A DNA stretch of 64,000 nt from Crocinitomicaceae bacterium (lineage in GTDB: Bacteria > Bacteroidota > Bacteroidia > Flavobacteriales_D > Crocinitomicaceae), in NCBI GenBank assembly GCA_029254025.1, contig JAQWYK010000002.1:1-64000 (forward strand). Direction: 5' to 3'. Below the pieces are notes generated by a model. It was not told the DNA's origin and did not search any database. It saw nothing but the letters and a program-made list of their open reading frames with translations. The position numbers and the translations under genes are program-made. Below are positions 45,599-55,249 of this stretch, piece after piece. Each line of letters starts with the position of its first letter. The stretch's first letter is position 1.

Positions 45599-45832
45599 AT
45601 GGAAATTCCCTTAAGTGAACTCAAAAAAGGTCAACATGCACGTATTGTTCGGTTGGGAGAAGATGCACTATCCAAGCGCTTTTTGGAAGTGGGTATCACT
45701 CCGGGGACTGATGTAACACTTTCTGCAATTGCTCCATTCGGTGATCCCATAGCAATTGATTTGGGAGAGTTCTCCATTAGCTTACGGAAAAAAGAAGCTG
45801 CACAGATTTTTGTAGCCGTATTCGAGAAATAG
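45599..45832 (+). CDS. feoA: Ferrous iron transport accessory protein FeoA
   Basis: A 77-aa SH3-like protein: PLSELKKGQHARIVRL, the conserved RFLEVGITPGTDVTL and PIAIDLGEFSISLRKKEA. FeoA assists the FeoB ferrous iron channel at the cytoplasmic face. Unusually, feoB is on the opposite strand with the two stop codons 3 bases apart, so the two genes cannot share a transcript from this promoter. Confidence 0.9.
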   Translation: MEIPLSELKKGQHARIVRLGEDALSKRFLEVGITPGTDVTLSAIAPFGDPIAIDLGEFSISLRKKEAAQIFVAVFEK

Positions 45833-45835
45833 CCG

Positions 45836-47893
45836 CTACCCTAGCAATTGAAACGTTAGCAAAGCCGCAACATAGGCGATACCTGTGAACACCACAAACT
45901 GCACAATCGGTATTCTCCAACCACCCGTCTCTTGTTTTACAATGGCAATGGTACTCATGCATTGCAATGCAAATACATAAAAAATTAATAAAGAAAATGC
46001 CGTTGCATAGGAGAATTCGATCGCATCTAACCCTGATACATCCTCTACTGTTTCTGCACTATAAATGGTAGACATCGTTCCAACAAAAACCTCCCGTGCA
46101 GCAAACGATGCCACTAATGCAATACCAATTTTCCAATCATATCCCAATGGTGCAATAACTGGTTCAATTAAGTGACCTATTTTCCCGAGGTAAGAATGCT
46201 CCAATAATTCGGCACGCATATCCATTTCAAGTTTTACTAGATTTGCATTTGGCTGACTCAACAATTCAGAATAGTGTGATTCTATTTGAGTATATTCGTC
46301 TGTGGGACCGAAATACGACAATACCCAAAGAATGATTGAAGCAATCAAAATGACTTTACCCGCTTCCAAAATAAATATCTTTCCTTTATTCAATGCATTG
46401 GTTAGTGCGTTTCTAAAGCTTGGTATTTTATAATTTGGAAGTTCCAAAATAAAAGCGCCGTCTTCATTTTTCTTAGAGAATCGAGTAATTAAAAACCCGA
46501 TAATGAGTCCAACTAATAATCCAAGAAGGTATAACCCTAGCATGAATAACCCTTGAACACTAATTACTCCTCCAATGTATTCATTGGGTACAATAAATGA
46601 CACCAAAAACACGTAAACAGGCAATCGAGCAGAACAACTCATCAATGGAATAATGAAGATTGTTATTAACCGTTCTCTCCTACTTTCAATAGCGCGTGCG
46701 GCCATAACCGATGGAATCGCACACGCAAATCCCCCAACAAGTGGAACGATAGATTTTCCATTCATTCCAAACGCCTTTAACAAGCCATCTGACATGAACG
46801 CCACACGTGATAAATATCCTGTATCCTCTAAAATCGCAATCAATGCGAAGAGAATCATTATTTGGGGAACAAACACAAGCACCCCTCCCAGTCCGGCAAA
46901 AATACCATCCTGTATAAAATCTGCCCAAATTCCTGACGGCATCCATGAAGCAATAATAGTTCCCACATCGTATAAACCATCGTTGATCAAATCCATTGGA
47001 TAGGACGCGAATGTAAATATGGCTTGAAATAGGATAAAAAAGACACTTAGAAAAATAAGTAGACCCCAGAATGGGTGCGTTGTATACTTATCAAATTTCT
47101 GGGAAATACTGTTCTTGGTGTTGGTATCTTTGTAAAAAATCGATAAATCGCGGTGAATCTGATCCGCACGATTTCCGACCTCAATAATATCTTGCTTCAA
47201 TGGGTTATACCCATGTTTAGCTATGATTTGGGCCAAATCTCCTCTTTCGTCACTAATGGAATCTTGTGCAATCGCATTCATCACTTTAAAGCGAAAATAG
47301 TCGGTAGTGTCTGGCCGACTTACAGCGACTTCTTGGAGAATTTCTTCTAAGCCTACCGGGGAAAACATGCTCTTAGAGCTTGGTACTACATCGAGTTCAA
47401 AAGCTTTTATGAGTTCGTTTAGCCCCTCTCCTCCTCTTGCACTAACAGCGTAAACAGGGACGTCAAAATATTGACTTAACGCATTTAGATCGATTTGCTT
47501 CCCTTCTTTACGGACTAAATCAATCATGTTTACCACCAATAGACAGGGGAGGCCTAAATCAATGATTTGACTCGCAAAAAACAGATTTCGTTTCAAATTT
47601 GTACCGTCCACAACGATGATCAGCACGTCCGGGAAATCAGCATTGTTCGGATTCAAAAGAATACGCTGAACAACCCGTTCATCTGGATTTGAGGACGATA
47701 AACTATAGGTCCCTGGCAAGTCAATAATTGAACAACCATTACCGTTTTTTAACGCAATCCTCCCTACACGTTTATCCACCGTTACACCCGGATAATTACC
47801 CACCTTTTGATTAAGGCCCGTCAACTTATTAAAAAGGGATGTTTTACCAGAATTTGGATTTCCTACTAATGCTATTTTCCGTGTTTCCTTCAA
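45836..47893 (-). CDS. feoB: Ferrous iron transporter FeoB
   Basis: A 685-aa protein with an N-terminal G domain (G1 GNPNSGKTS; G2 in NYPGVTVDKRVG; G3 DLPGTYSL; G4 NMID) and a membrane domain with Gate motifs (EDTGYLSRVAFMSDGLL; GFACAIPSVMAARAIESRRE) and a second half (LSYFGPTDEYTQIESH, then FAAREVFVGTM). It carries Fe(II) across the inner membrane. It lies 22 bases behind mfd on the same strand, suggesting cotranscription with mfd, and is convergent with feoA. Confidence 0.96.
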   Translation of the reverse strand: MKETRKIALVGNPNSGKTSLFNKLTGLNQKVGNYPGVTVDKRVGRIALKNGNGCSIIDLPGTYSLSSSNPDERVVQRILLNPNNADFPDVLIIVVDGTNLKRNLFFASQIIDLGLPCLLVVNMIDLVRKEGKQIDLNALSQYFDVPVYAVSARGGEGLNELIKAFELDVVPSSKSMFSPVGLEEILQEVAVSRPDTTDYFRFKVMNAIAQDSISDERGDLAQIIAKHGYNPLKQDIIEVGNRADQIHRDLSIFYKDTNTKNSISQKFDKYTTHPFWGLLIFLSVFFILFQAIFTFASYPMDLINDGLYDVGTIIASWMPSGIWADFIQDGIFAGLGGVLVFVPQIMILFALIAILEDTGYLSRVAFMSDGLLKAFGMNGKSIVPLVGGFACAIPSVMAARAIESRRERLITIFIIPLMSCSARLPVYVFLVSFIVPNEYIGGVISVQGLFMLGLYLLGLLVGLIIGFLITRFSKKNEDGAFILELPNYKIPSFRNALTNALNKGKIFILEAGKVILIASIILWVLSYFGPTDEYTQIESHYSELLSQPNANLVKLEMDMRAELLEHSYLGKIGHLIEPVIAPLGYDWKIGIALVASFAAREVFVGTMSTIYSAETVEDVSGLDAIEFSYATAFSLLIFYVFALQCMSTIAIVKQETGGWRIPIVQFVVFTGIAYVAALLTFQLLG

Positions 47894-47915
47894 TTAAAAT
47901 ACTTACTTATTCAAC

Positions 47916-50900
47916 TTATATATTTCCGGGCTTCAAGAGTATTTCAGAAATCCGATTAAAAGCATTTCTAATACTCTCTACGTTGCTATAAATCAATCGC
48001 AACTTATTGTTTTTCTCACTCATCTTACACCCTTTAGGATTCGTTTGGATGTAATTTAATACTTGCGTAAAAATAGGGCTTTGAAAATAACTGTGTTGCG
48101 GATTGGCAATAAAATAACCAATCATCGAACCTGATTTAATCACTAATTTCTCAAAACCTATCTCTTGTGCCTTCCAACGCAAGCGCATAGAATCAAACAA
48201 TTCGACAACCACTTCTGGCAGAGGTCCAAAACGATCCAACAGCTGTTGCTCGAAAGCAACCAGCTCTTCTTCCTTACTGAAATTATCCAATTCTTGATAC
48301 AGCGCCAATCGTTCGGCAACATTATTTACATAATCGTCGGGAATTCGCACTTCCAAATCGGTTTCAAGAATACAATCCCGCACAAAACTTTGAAAAGTAT
48401 CGTTCTGAGTCTCTGAAAAAAGTTCCTTGAACTGTGATTCCCGCAATTCATCAATAGCTTCATTCAAGATTTTTTGGTACATCTCAAATCCAATATCCGA
48501 AATAAATCCACTTTGTTCTCCCCCCAATAGATTTCCCGCTCCTCGAATATCTAAATCCTTCATTGCAATATTGAAGCCTGCCCCTAAATCGGAAAACTGA
48601 ACCAACGCATTGAGTCGCTTACGCGCCTCCTCTGTCAGCATATTAAACCGCGGAGCTATCATATAACAAAACCCTTTTTTATTGGAACGTCCTACACGCC
48701 CCCGCAACTGATGCAAATCACTCAATCCAAAATTATTTGCATTATTAATAATGATAGTGTTTGCATTGGAAATATCGATTCCAGATTCAATAATTGTCGT
48801 AGCCAACAAAACATCGTATTCGTGCTCAATGAAATCCATCATAATTTTTTCCAACTTTGGTCCTTCCATTTGACCATGACCAATGGCCACGCGAACACCA
48901 GGACACAAGCGTTGAATCATTCCTGAAACCTCTTTAATATTCTCCAATCGATTATGCACAAAATAAACTTGTCCTCCTCTACTCACTTCGTACGAAATGG
49001 AATCGCGTATGATTTCCTCATCAAACTCCACAATTTCTGTAAGAACAGGCTGACGGTTTGGAGGTGGAGTATTGATAATACTTAAATCGCGCGCTCCCAT
49101 TAATGAAAACTGAAGCGTTCTTGGGATTGGTGTAGCTGTCAACGTGAGCGTATCGACGGTTGCTTTTAAGGTTTTCAACTTATCTTTTACACCCACACCA
49201 AACTTTTGCTCCTCGTCAATAATCATAAGGCCAAGGTCGTTAAACTTCACATTGGCGCCTACCAATTTATGCGTACCTATCAAAATATCAATCTTCCCTT
49301 CCTTGAGGTCTTTTAGGGTTTGGGTGGTTTGCTTTGCCGACTTAAATCGATTTAAATAATCAACGCGCACTGGAAAATCTTTTAATCGCTCTTTAAAACT
49401 GCGATAATGCTGTAAAGATAAAATTGTAGTGGGAACGAGCATTGCAACTTGTTTACCATCTGTAGCGGCTTTAAATGCTGCACGAATCGCAACTTCCGTC
49501 TTTCCAAAACCAACGTCTCCGCATACCAATCGATCCATCGGAGTATCTTTTTCCATATCCGCCTTTACCGCTTCTGTCGCTTTCAGCTGGTCGGGAGTAT
49601 CCTCATAGATAAAAGATGCTTCTAACTCATGCTGTAAATAGGTATCCGGACTAAAGGCAAACCCAGGCTGCGCTTTTCGTTTCGCATACAATTGAATTAA
49701 GTCGTAGGCAATTTCCTTGATTTGCTTCTTCGTCTTATTCTTTAGGGTCGTCCAGGCCTTGGTTCCTAATTTATTCATTTTTGGAACTGTGCCTTCTTTG
49801 CCAGTAAACTTCGAAATTCGATGTAAGGAGTGTATTGAAACATACAACACATCCCCGTCTTTATATATTAATCGAATCGCTTCTTGTGGTTTTCCATTGA
49901 CATCGATCGTTTGCAATCCGCTAAATTGCCCAACTCCATGATCAATGTGTGTCACATAGTCGCCTTTCTGGAGGTTATAAATTTCCTTGAGCGTAAAGGC
50001 TTGTTTGGCTTCTCGAAACCCTTCTTTTAATCGAAAACGGTGATAACGCTCTAAGATTTGATGGTCGGTGTAGCACGTCAGCTTCAACTCTTCGGAAATA
50101 AACCCCTCCTGTAGTGAACAGTTCATAGCGCTAAACTTGACTTGTGCCCCTATATCCTCAAAAATATCATAAAGACGCTCAATTTGCTTTGGTTGATTCG
50201 AGAAGATAAGGTTGGTAAACCCACTTTCTTCGCGATAAATCAACTCATCCTTCAACATGTTGAAATTCTTGTTGAATGCTGGTTGCGATTTGAATTTAAA
50301 CTCCAACACATCAGCTTCTTTGAAGAAATAATCAGGACCTATTTCGATGATGGAGAAATGCTGTATTTGTTCCTTGGCTTCACTGGGATGGAAATACAGT
50401 TCATTCGGAGGAGTTCGACGGACAGCACTCTCTGGAAGTCCATCGTAAATCTTCACGGCCTTCTGATATTCTTTGTCAAGACTACCCAATACCATATGAA
50501 ATGAAGAAATCCAGACGTTTGTAGCAGTACCTAAAAACTCCAAAAACGATCCATTCTCTTCCTTGACTAAATTCACCTGAACATTGGGAACTATATAGAA
50601 AAAATCATGTTGTTTCTGTGAAAGTTGAGTCACTGGATCAAACACACGAATACTCTCCACCTCATCACCAAAGAACTCCATTCTAAAAGGTAGGTCATTG
50701 GCAAAGGAAAACACGTCAAGAATTCCCCCACGAATAGCAAATTGACCAGGTTCGTAAACAAAATCGACTGGATGAAAACCATACTCTAGTAGTAGATCAC
50801 GAACAAACTCTAATGCATATTCCTGGCCTTTAATTACCTTAAATGTATTCAATTCTAACCGAGTCTTAGTAGGAACCTTTTCTAACAACGCTTCGGGGTA

Positions 50901-51269
50901 ACTGACAATCCACATGTTTTGGGATTTTGTCAATTTATCCAAAACTTCAGCCCTACCAACCACATTTGCATTATCTGTTTCTTCAAGCTTATAGGGTGTC
51001 TTATACGACGCAGGAAAAAATACGATACGGTCATCATTTGGAAACAAGCCTTGTAAATCATTGAGGAAATATGCCGCATCCTCTTTATCATTTAGTAGGA
51101 ATAAATGATGACCAAGCACTTGCTGCGCAAGCGCACTAGAAGTCAATGATCGCGCAGAACCGACTAAATTCTTCCATTGAACCCGTGCCTTATCGTATTG
51201 CAATAAATCCGCAGTCCTCTCAAGTTGAGGCAATGTTTGAAAATGTTGTCTGAGCGTTTTAAGATCCAT
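47916..51269 (-). CDS. mfd: Transcription-repair coupling factor Mfd
   Basis: A 1117-aa protein: N-terminal UvrB-like part, RNA polymerase interaction domain (GDYVTHIDHGVGQFSGLQTI and the following strands), a RecG-like translocase with Walker A GDVGFGKTEVAIR, DEEQ in MIIDEEQKFGV and motif VI in QLRGRVGRSNKKGFCYM, and the C-terminal TRCF domain. Mfd removes stalled RNA polymerase at lesions and recruits UvrA. A -7 element is upstream at 51299-51306; feoB follows in the same direction. Confidence 0.96.
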   Translation of the reverse strand: MDLKTLRQHFQTLPQLERTADLLQYDKARVQWKNLVGSARSLTSSALAQQVLGHHLFLLNDKEDAAYFLNDLQGLFPNDDRIVFFPASYKTPYKLEETDNANVVGRAEVLDKLTKSQNMWIVSYPEALLEKVPTKTRLELNTFKVIKGQEYALEFVRDLLLEYGFHPVDFVYEPGQFAIRGGILDVFSFANDLPFRMEFFGDEVESIRVFDPVTQLSQKQHDFFYIVPNVQVNLVKEENGSFLEFLGTATNVWISSFHMVLGSLDKEYQKAVKIYDGLPESAVRRTPPNELYFHPSEAKEQIQHFSIIEIGPDYFFKEADVLEFKFKSQPAFNKNFNMLKDELIYREESGFTNLIFSNQPKQIERLYDIFEDIGAQVKFSAMNCSLQEGFISEELKLTCYTDHQILERYHRFRLKEGFREAKQAFTLKEIYNLQKGDYVTHIDHGVGQFSGLQTIDVNGKPQEAIRLIYKDGDVLYVSIHSLHRISKFTGKEGTVPKMNKLGTKAWTTLKNKTKKQIKEIAYDLIQLYAKRKAQPGFAFSPDTYLQHELEASFIYEDTPDQLKATEAVKADMEKDTPMDRLVCGDVGFGKTEVAIRAAFKAATDGKQVAMLVPTTILSLQHYRSFKERLKDFPVRVDYLNRFKSAKQTTQTLKDLKEGKIDILIGTHKLVGANVKFNDLGLMIIDEEQKFGVGVKDKLKTLKATVDTLTLTATPIPRTLQFSLMGARDLSIINTPPPNRQPVLTEIVEFDEEIIRDSISYEVSRGGQVYFVHNRLENIKEVSGMIQRLCPGVRVAIGHGQMEGPKLEKIMMDFIEHEYDVLLATTIIESGIDISNANTIIINNANNFGLSDLHQLRGRVGRSNKKGFCYMIAPRFNMLTEEARKRLNALVQFSDLGAGFNIAMKDLDIRGAGNLLGGEQSGFISDIGFEMYQKILNEAIDELRESQFKELFSETQNDTFQSFVRDCILETDLEVRIPDDYVNNVAERLALYQELDNFSKEEELVAFEQQLLDRFGPLPEVVVELFDSMRLRWKAQEIGFEKLVIKSGSMIGYFIANPQHSYFQSPIFTQVLNYIQTNPKGCKMSEKNNKLRLIYSNVESIRNAFNRISEILLKPGNI

Positions 51270-51298
51270 TTGAAGTCTCTACTGTTTTAATCGGACCG

Positions 51299-51306
51299 CA
51301 AATTTA
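51299..51306 (-). promoter_or_regulatory. mfd -7 promoter element
   Basis: Minus strand TAAATTTG, a full TAnnTTTG match, 29 bases before the mfd start. No clear -33. Confidence 0.45.
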
Positions 51307-51382
51307 CCTTATAATTTTTGAACGACGGGGTAAATCAAGGAGGATAAGTCCAAATAATCACCTAAAGTACATTGGGAAAAAA

Positions 51383-52402
51383 CTAAGCCTCAATCTTCTC
51401 GGTCTCCTTCAACAAACTCATGGCCTTTTCCACCATTTGCTTAGATCCCACATAATAGCCACAACGCTGGTGTAACTCTCGAGGTTGAATATTTAAAATC
51501 CGATTTTTACCGTCCGTTGCAATTCCTCCAGCTTGTTCTACAATAAACGCCAGCGGGTTACATTCGTACAATAAGCGCAAACGGCCTGTTGGATGACTAT
51601 CAGTTGTTGGATAAATATAAATTCCACCTTTTAATAAATTTCGATGAAAATCAGCCACCAACGAACCAATATACCGTCCCGAATAAGGTCTGCCCGTTGC
51701 AGGGTCGTCTTGACGACAATACTCGGCATAGTCTTTCAACCCAGGATCACATCGATTTAAGTTCCCTTCATTCAACGCGTAGATGCGACCTGTTTCAGGT
51801 GTCTTAATATCGGGATGTGATAAACAAAACTCACCAATTGATGGGTCCAATGTAAATCCATTTACTCCTCTACCTGTAGTATACACCAACATGGTGGAGG
51901 AACCAAAAATCACATAACCAGCTGCCACTTGCTCACTTCCTTTTTGAAGCAAATCCTCCAAAGTAGCACGTGTCCCTGTAGGAGATTTTCTTCTGTAAAT
52001 GGAAAAAATAGTTCCGATAGAAACGTTTACATCAATATTAGAAGAACCGTCCAATGGATCGAAAAGAACAACGTATTTTCCATTTTTAGAAATCTCATTG
52101 TCGAATGCAATAAAATCCTCATGTTCCTCAGATCCAATTCCACACACCTCACCGCCACTCTCGAAAGCACGAATAAATGCATTGTCTGCCATGACGTCTA
52201 GCTTTTGTTGCTGCTCTCCTTGGACGTTTTCACTTCCTTGAGCTCCTAAAATGTCTACTAAACCAGCACGGTTTACATCTCTATTTACAATTTTCGAAGC
52301 AATCGAAATATCATTAAGTAGACTCGTCAACTCTCCCGTAGCAAAAGGGAAGTCTTGTTGGCGTTGCATAATAAACTCGCTGAGGGTTGTGATTTTAGAC
52401 AT
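51383..52402 (-). CDS. fbp: Class 1 fructose-1,6-bisphosphatase
   Basis: About 339 aa. Metal and substrate motifs: [44 protein letters not shown] and [20 protein letters not shown]. It hydrolyses fructose-1,6-bisphosphate to fructose-6-phosphate in gluconeogenesis. ATG 52402 ([15 protein letters not shown]) is the family-like start; an in-frame upstream ATG at 52420 adds six residues. Single gene, separated from mfd by 113 bases. Confidence 0.95.
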   Translation of the reverse strand: MSKITTLSEFIMQRQQDFPFATGELTSLLNDISIASKIVNRDVNRAGLVDILGAQGSENVQGEQQQKLDVMADNAFIRAFESGGEVCGIGSEEHEDFIAFDNEISKNGKYVVLFDPLDGSSNIDVNVSIGTIFSIYRRKSPTGTRATLEDLLQKGSEQVAAGYVIFGSSTMLVYTTGRGVNGFTLDPSIGEFCLSHPDIKTPETGRIYALNEGNLNRCDPGLKDYAEYCRQDDPATGRPYSGRYIGSLVADFHRNLLKGGIYIYPTTDSHPTGRLRLLYECNPLAFIVEQAGGIATDGKNRILNIQPRELHQRCGYYVGSKQMVEKAMSLLKETEKIEA

Positions 52403-52648
52403 AACAATAACTTTCCGCAAATATCGTGATTTGTTGTTGAAAAAGGACGAAAATTTGTGGATTTCATTAAATGAGGAATTTAATCAATTTAGAATCTAGA
52501 GCTCAGAATGTCTAGTAAACGTATATAACGGAAGTTATCTCATTGATTCAGCTTGTATTCAAATGATTATGCTGCATGTGCATACAAAATCTTTATCACC
52601 TCCAATACACTTATGCATAAATCCGTATTCAATTCAACCGAATATCAC

Positions 52649-52656
52649 TAAATTTG
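52649..52656 (+). promoter_or_regulatory. -7 element giving a near-leaderless 87-aa gene
   Basis: TAAATTTG fits TAnnTTTG and ends 4 bases before the ATG at 52661, so transcription should begin at or next to the start codon. Confidence 0.4.
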
Positions 52657-52660
52657 TAGT

Positions 52661-52924
52661 ATGAATAAAAAAGTAGCTATCTTTTTTTTAATTCTTTTGT
52701 TCGTGCTTGTTGCGCTTCCGGATGCTGCTGCTCAATGTTCGCAATGTAAATTGCTTGCCGAACAAAGTGGTGGGGCCATGGATGACGAAATTCTGGGTAC
52801 TGCAGGTAAAAACAACATTAACTCGGCTATTCTTTACATTATGGCTGTTCCTTACTTAATCTTAATGTTTCTTTTCCGACACCAGATTAAGCGACTTTTT
52901 TCTAGATTTTCAACGAAAAACTAG
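52661..52924 (+). CDS. Small CxxC membrane protein of unknown function
   Basis: An 87-aa protein: signal peptide (MNKKVAIFFLILLFVLVALP, cleavage near AAA-Q), a short periplasmic part with the pair CSQC, then one membrane helix (SAILYIMAVPYLILMFLFRH) and a basic cytoplasmic tail (RLFSRFSTKN). Similar short proteins are common in Flavobacteriia but I know no function. The CxxC pair could bind metal or take part in redox chemistry. Confidence 0.75.
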   Translation: MNKKVAIFFLILLFVLVALPDAAAQCSQCKLLAEQSGGAMDDEILGTAGKNNINSAILYIMAVPYLILMFLFRHQIKRLFSRFSTKN

Positions 52925-53159
52925 TCTCCGTCTTATATTTTACATCGATGATTTAATTGACTTTGTCGAAAAAATAATCTTATGCATTCATAACAATAAG
53001 TGCTCAACAAGACTAACCGCAAGGCTGCTGTTTTCAATATAATTGGTGTTAATTTTTTATTAATATTCTAGTTTGTCAAAATTCATGCCTAAAAATGTGT
53101 GGCAACTTCAAAATTTTCCAAGTCATTTAGTAAGTAAGAAACATATAAAACGATGAGCT

Positions 53160-53994
53160 ATGGAAACAAAGAAAATTATTCAGCAGGGATGGACAATCGT
53201 TTTAACAATCTCTTCCTGTCGTTCCATTAGCCACCGAACTAGGAGCAGCTTGTCCAGGAGTTGATATCCTATTAAATTACCTAGGTCAAAGTAATCCGTA
53301 GTGGCAGTTCTTATGGAACTTTGGTGACGGTTCGCAAAGCACCGAGGAAAATCCTTCCTTTAACTACGCATTTTCAAACTCTTACTCAGTTGCACTTACC
53401 GTAACAGATGAAAATGGATGTAGGAAAACAACAGACAGTAACAGCTGGGTAGAAATATTTCCTCAGGCGGTCGCTGACTTTAACGATGGTAATTATGACA
53501 TTAGCCTATTAGACCCGACTGTAGATGTCTATAATTACTCGTCGAATGCAGACAGTTATTTTTGGAATTTCGGAGATGGCAGTATTAGTGGGGCATTTCA
53601 ACCTTCTCACACCTATGCGGCACACGGAGATTATGTGATCAGTCTTGCAGTGAACAACATCTGCAACTGCCCAGATACGGCAGAAATGACGATTGAGGTA
53701 AAGCCATCTCACAGCATCTTTGTACCGAATGTAATTACACCAGATGGTGACACCTAAAACAATGTGTTTCTCGCTAAAGGTGAAAATATCTCAGAACAAG
53801 GATTTACCTTGTTCATCTATAACCGATGGGGAGAAGTACTCTTTGAATCTCACGATATGCTTCAAGGATGGCGAGGTACTATTGAGGATTCAAACGAAAA
53901 AGTGAAGGAAGGCGTATATATCTGGGTAATTGAATATTGTGATATCACGGATGCTAAATACAAACTAGAAGGCCATGTCGCCATCCTGAAATAA
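53160..53994 (+). pseudogene. Broken gene for a PKD-repeat protein with type B T9SS (CHU_C) tail
   Basis: One frame reads through two PKD-like repeats (FLWNFGDGSQSTEENPSFNY; YFWNFGDGSISGAFQPSHTY), then FVPNVITPDGDT and a CHU_C sorting domain (FIYNRWGEVLFESHDMLQGW, ending KLEGHVAILK). It is interrupted by TAG at 53299 and TAA at 53755, the second inside the TPDGDxxN signature, and the N terminus near 53160-53230 appears frameshifted. A start such as ATG 53160 (METKKIIQQGWTIVLTIS) gives a plausible signal sequence. The protein would have been a surface adhesin; it is now probably not made in full. Confidence 0.8.
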
Positions 53995-54000
53995 AACCAT

Positions 54001-54040
54001 GCGAAGAGAGCAGAAATCCTCCGCTCTCTTCGCTTTTTTT
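54001..54040 (+). terminator. Rho-independent terminator after the broken PKD gene
   Basis: A perfect 11-bp stem (GCGAAGAGAGC / GCTCTCTTCGC), 11-base loop and seven T, just after the stop at 53994. Confidence 0.9.
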
Positions 54041-54091
54041 ATCGCATGTGACACTTTTCAAGTATACGGTCAAACCAATCAAATTATTTAC

Positions 54092-54099
54092 TACCTTTG
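54092..54099 (+). promoter_or_regulatory. -7 promoter element of queA-ispD
   Basis: TACCTTTG, a full TAnnTTTG match, ends 39 bases before ATG 54139. No well-spaced -33 TTG. Confidence 0.45.
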
Positions 54100-54138
54100 T
54101 ACCCCTTTTAAAAACGGTACGCAGTGAATATAAATAAG

Positions 54139-55188
54139 ATGAAACTTTCAGAGTTCGATTTCCAATTGCCGGAAGAACTCATCGCTAATTACCCAACAGA
54201 AAATAGAGACGAATCGCGCCTAATGGTGTTGCATCGCGACACAGGAAAAATTGAACACAAAATGTTTAAAGACGTTCTGGATTATTTCGACGAAGGCGAT
54301 GTTATGGTGCGCAACAATACTAAGGTTTTCCCTGCAAGAATGTACGGAAACAAAGAGAAAACAGGAGCGAAAATCGAAGTGTTTTTATTAAGAGAGCTCA
54401 ACCGAGAAAGCTTATTGTGGGATGTACTTGTTGATCCTGCGCGTAAAATTCGTATTGGTAACAAATTGTACTTTGGCGATGACGAATCATTGGTTGCTGA
54501 AGTTATTGACAACACTACCTCTCGGGGAAGAACATTGCGTTTTCTCTTTGACGGAAGTTATGACGAATTTAAAGCGAAAATCACTGAATTAGGAGAAACA
54601 CCGCTACCAAAATACATTACACGTCAAGTGGAGCCTGAAGACGAAGAGCGTTTTCAAACGATTTACGCAGAAGTGGAAGGAGCAGTTGCTGCCCCTACAG
54701 CTGGACTTCATTTTTCGCGTCAGTTATTAAAAAGGCTGGAATTAAAAGGTGTTGAGTTTGCTGAAATTACGTTACATATTGGACTAGGTACCTTCCGCCA
54801 AGTAGAAGTGGAAGACCTTACCAAACACAAAATGGACTCGGAACAGACGATTATATCTGAGAAAACGGTCGAAATCGTTAACCGCGCTAAACTGAACAAG
54901 AAGAAAGTGTGTGCTATTGGTACGACTTCTATGCGCGCCATCGAAACTTCTGTTTCTACTGACGGGTTACTAAAGCCATTTGACGGTTGGACGAATAAGT
55001 TTATTTTTCCTCCGTACGATTTTAGCATTGCTGATTGCATGATTACTAATTTCCATACACCGCTTTCTACATTGTTGATGATGATCTCTGCTTTTGCAGG
55101 ACACGATTTAATGATGGAAGCCTACAAAGAAGCGATTAAGGAAAAGTACCGTTTCTATTCATATGGAGACGCTATGTTGATACTATAA
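54139..55188 (+). CDS. queA: S-adenosylmethionine:tRNA ribosyltransferase-isomerase
   Basis: About 349 aa. Motifs: [20 protein letters not shown] at the start, [54 protein letters not shown] and [19 protein letters not shown]. It transfers the ribose of SAM to the queuosine precursor in tRNA. ATG 54139 fits the family; a GTG at 54124 adds five residues. The next gene, ispD, begins 61 bases on, with the gap filled by a heptamer array. Confidence 0.95.
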   Translation: MKLSEFDFQLPEELIANYPTENRDESRLMVLHRDTGKIEHKMFKDVLDYFDEGDVMVRNNTKVFPARMYGNKEKTGAKIEVFLLRELNRESLLWDVLVDPARKIRIGNKLYFGDDESLVAEVIDNTTSRGRTLRFLFDGSYDEFKAKITELGETPLPKYITRQVEPEDEERFQTIYAEVEGAVAAPTAGLHFSRQLLKRLELKGVEFAEITLHIGLGTFRQVEVEDLTKHKMDSEQTIISEKTVEIVNRAKLNKKKVCAIGTTSMRAIETSVSTDGLLKPFDGWTNKFIFPPYDFSIADCMITNFHTPLSTLLMMISAFAGHDLMMEAYKEAIKEKYRFYSYGDAMLIL

Positions 55189-55189
55189 A

Positions 55190-55249
55190 GTTTAGAGTTT
55201 AGAGTTTAGAACTTAGAATTCTGAACTCTGAATTCTGAATTCTGAATTC
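55190..55249 (+). repeat. Heptamer tandem array forming an RNA hairpin between queA and ispD
   Basis: Eight and a half 7-base units fill the whole gap between the queA stop and the ispD ATG: GTTTAGA three times, ACTTAGA, ATTCTGA, ACTCTGA, ATTCTGA twice, then ATTC. The left units pair with the right units around 55218/55219 when G-U pairs are allowed: from 55189-55248, all but two positions outside the apical loop can pair. The complementary strand could not form these pairs because G-U becomes A-C. Confidence 0.8.

Noticed and set aside
55190-55249. Short CRISPR-like or phase-variation array
   Set aside because: Units are only 7 bases with no spacers, and the array lies between genes rather than inside a coding frame.
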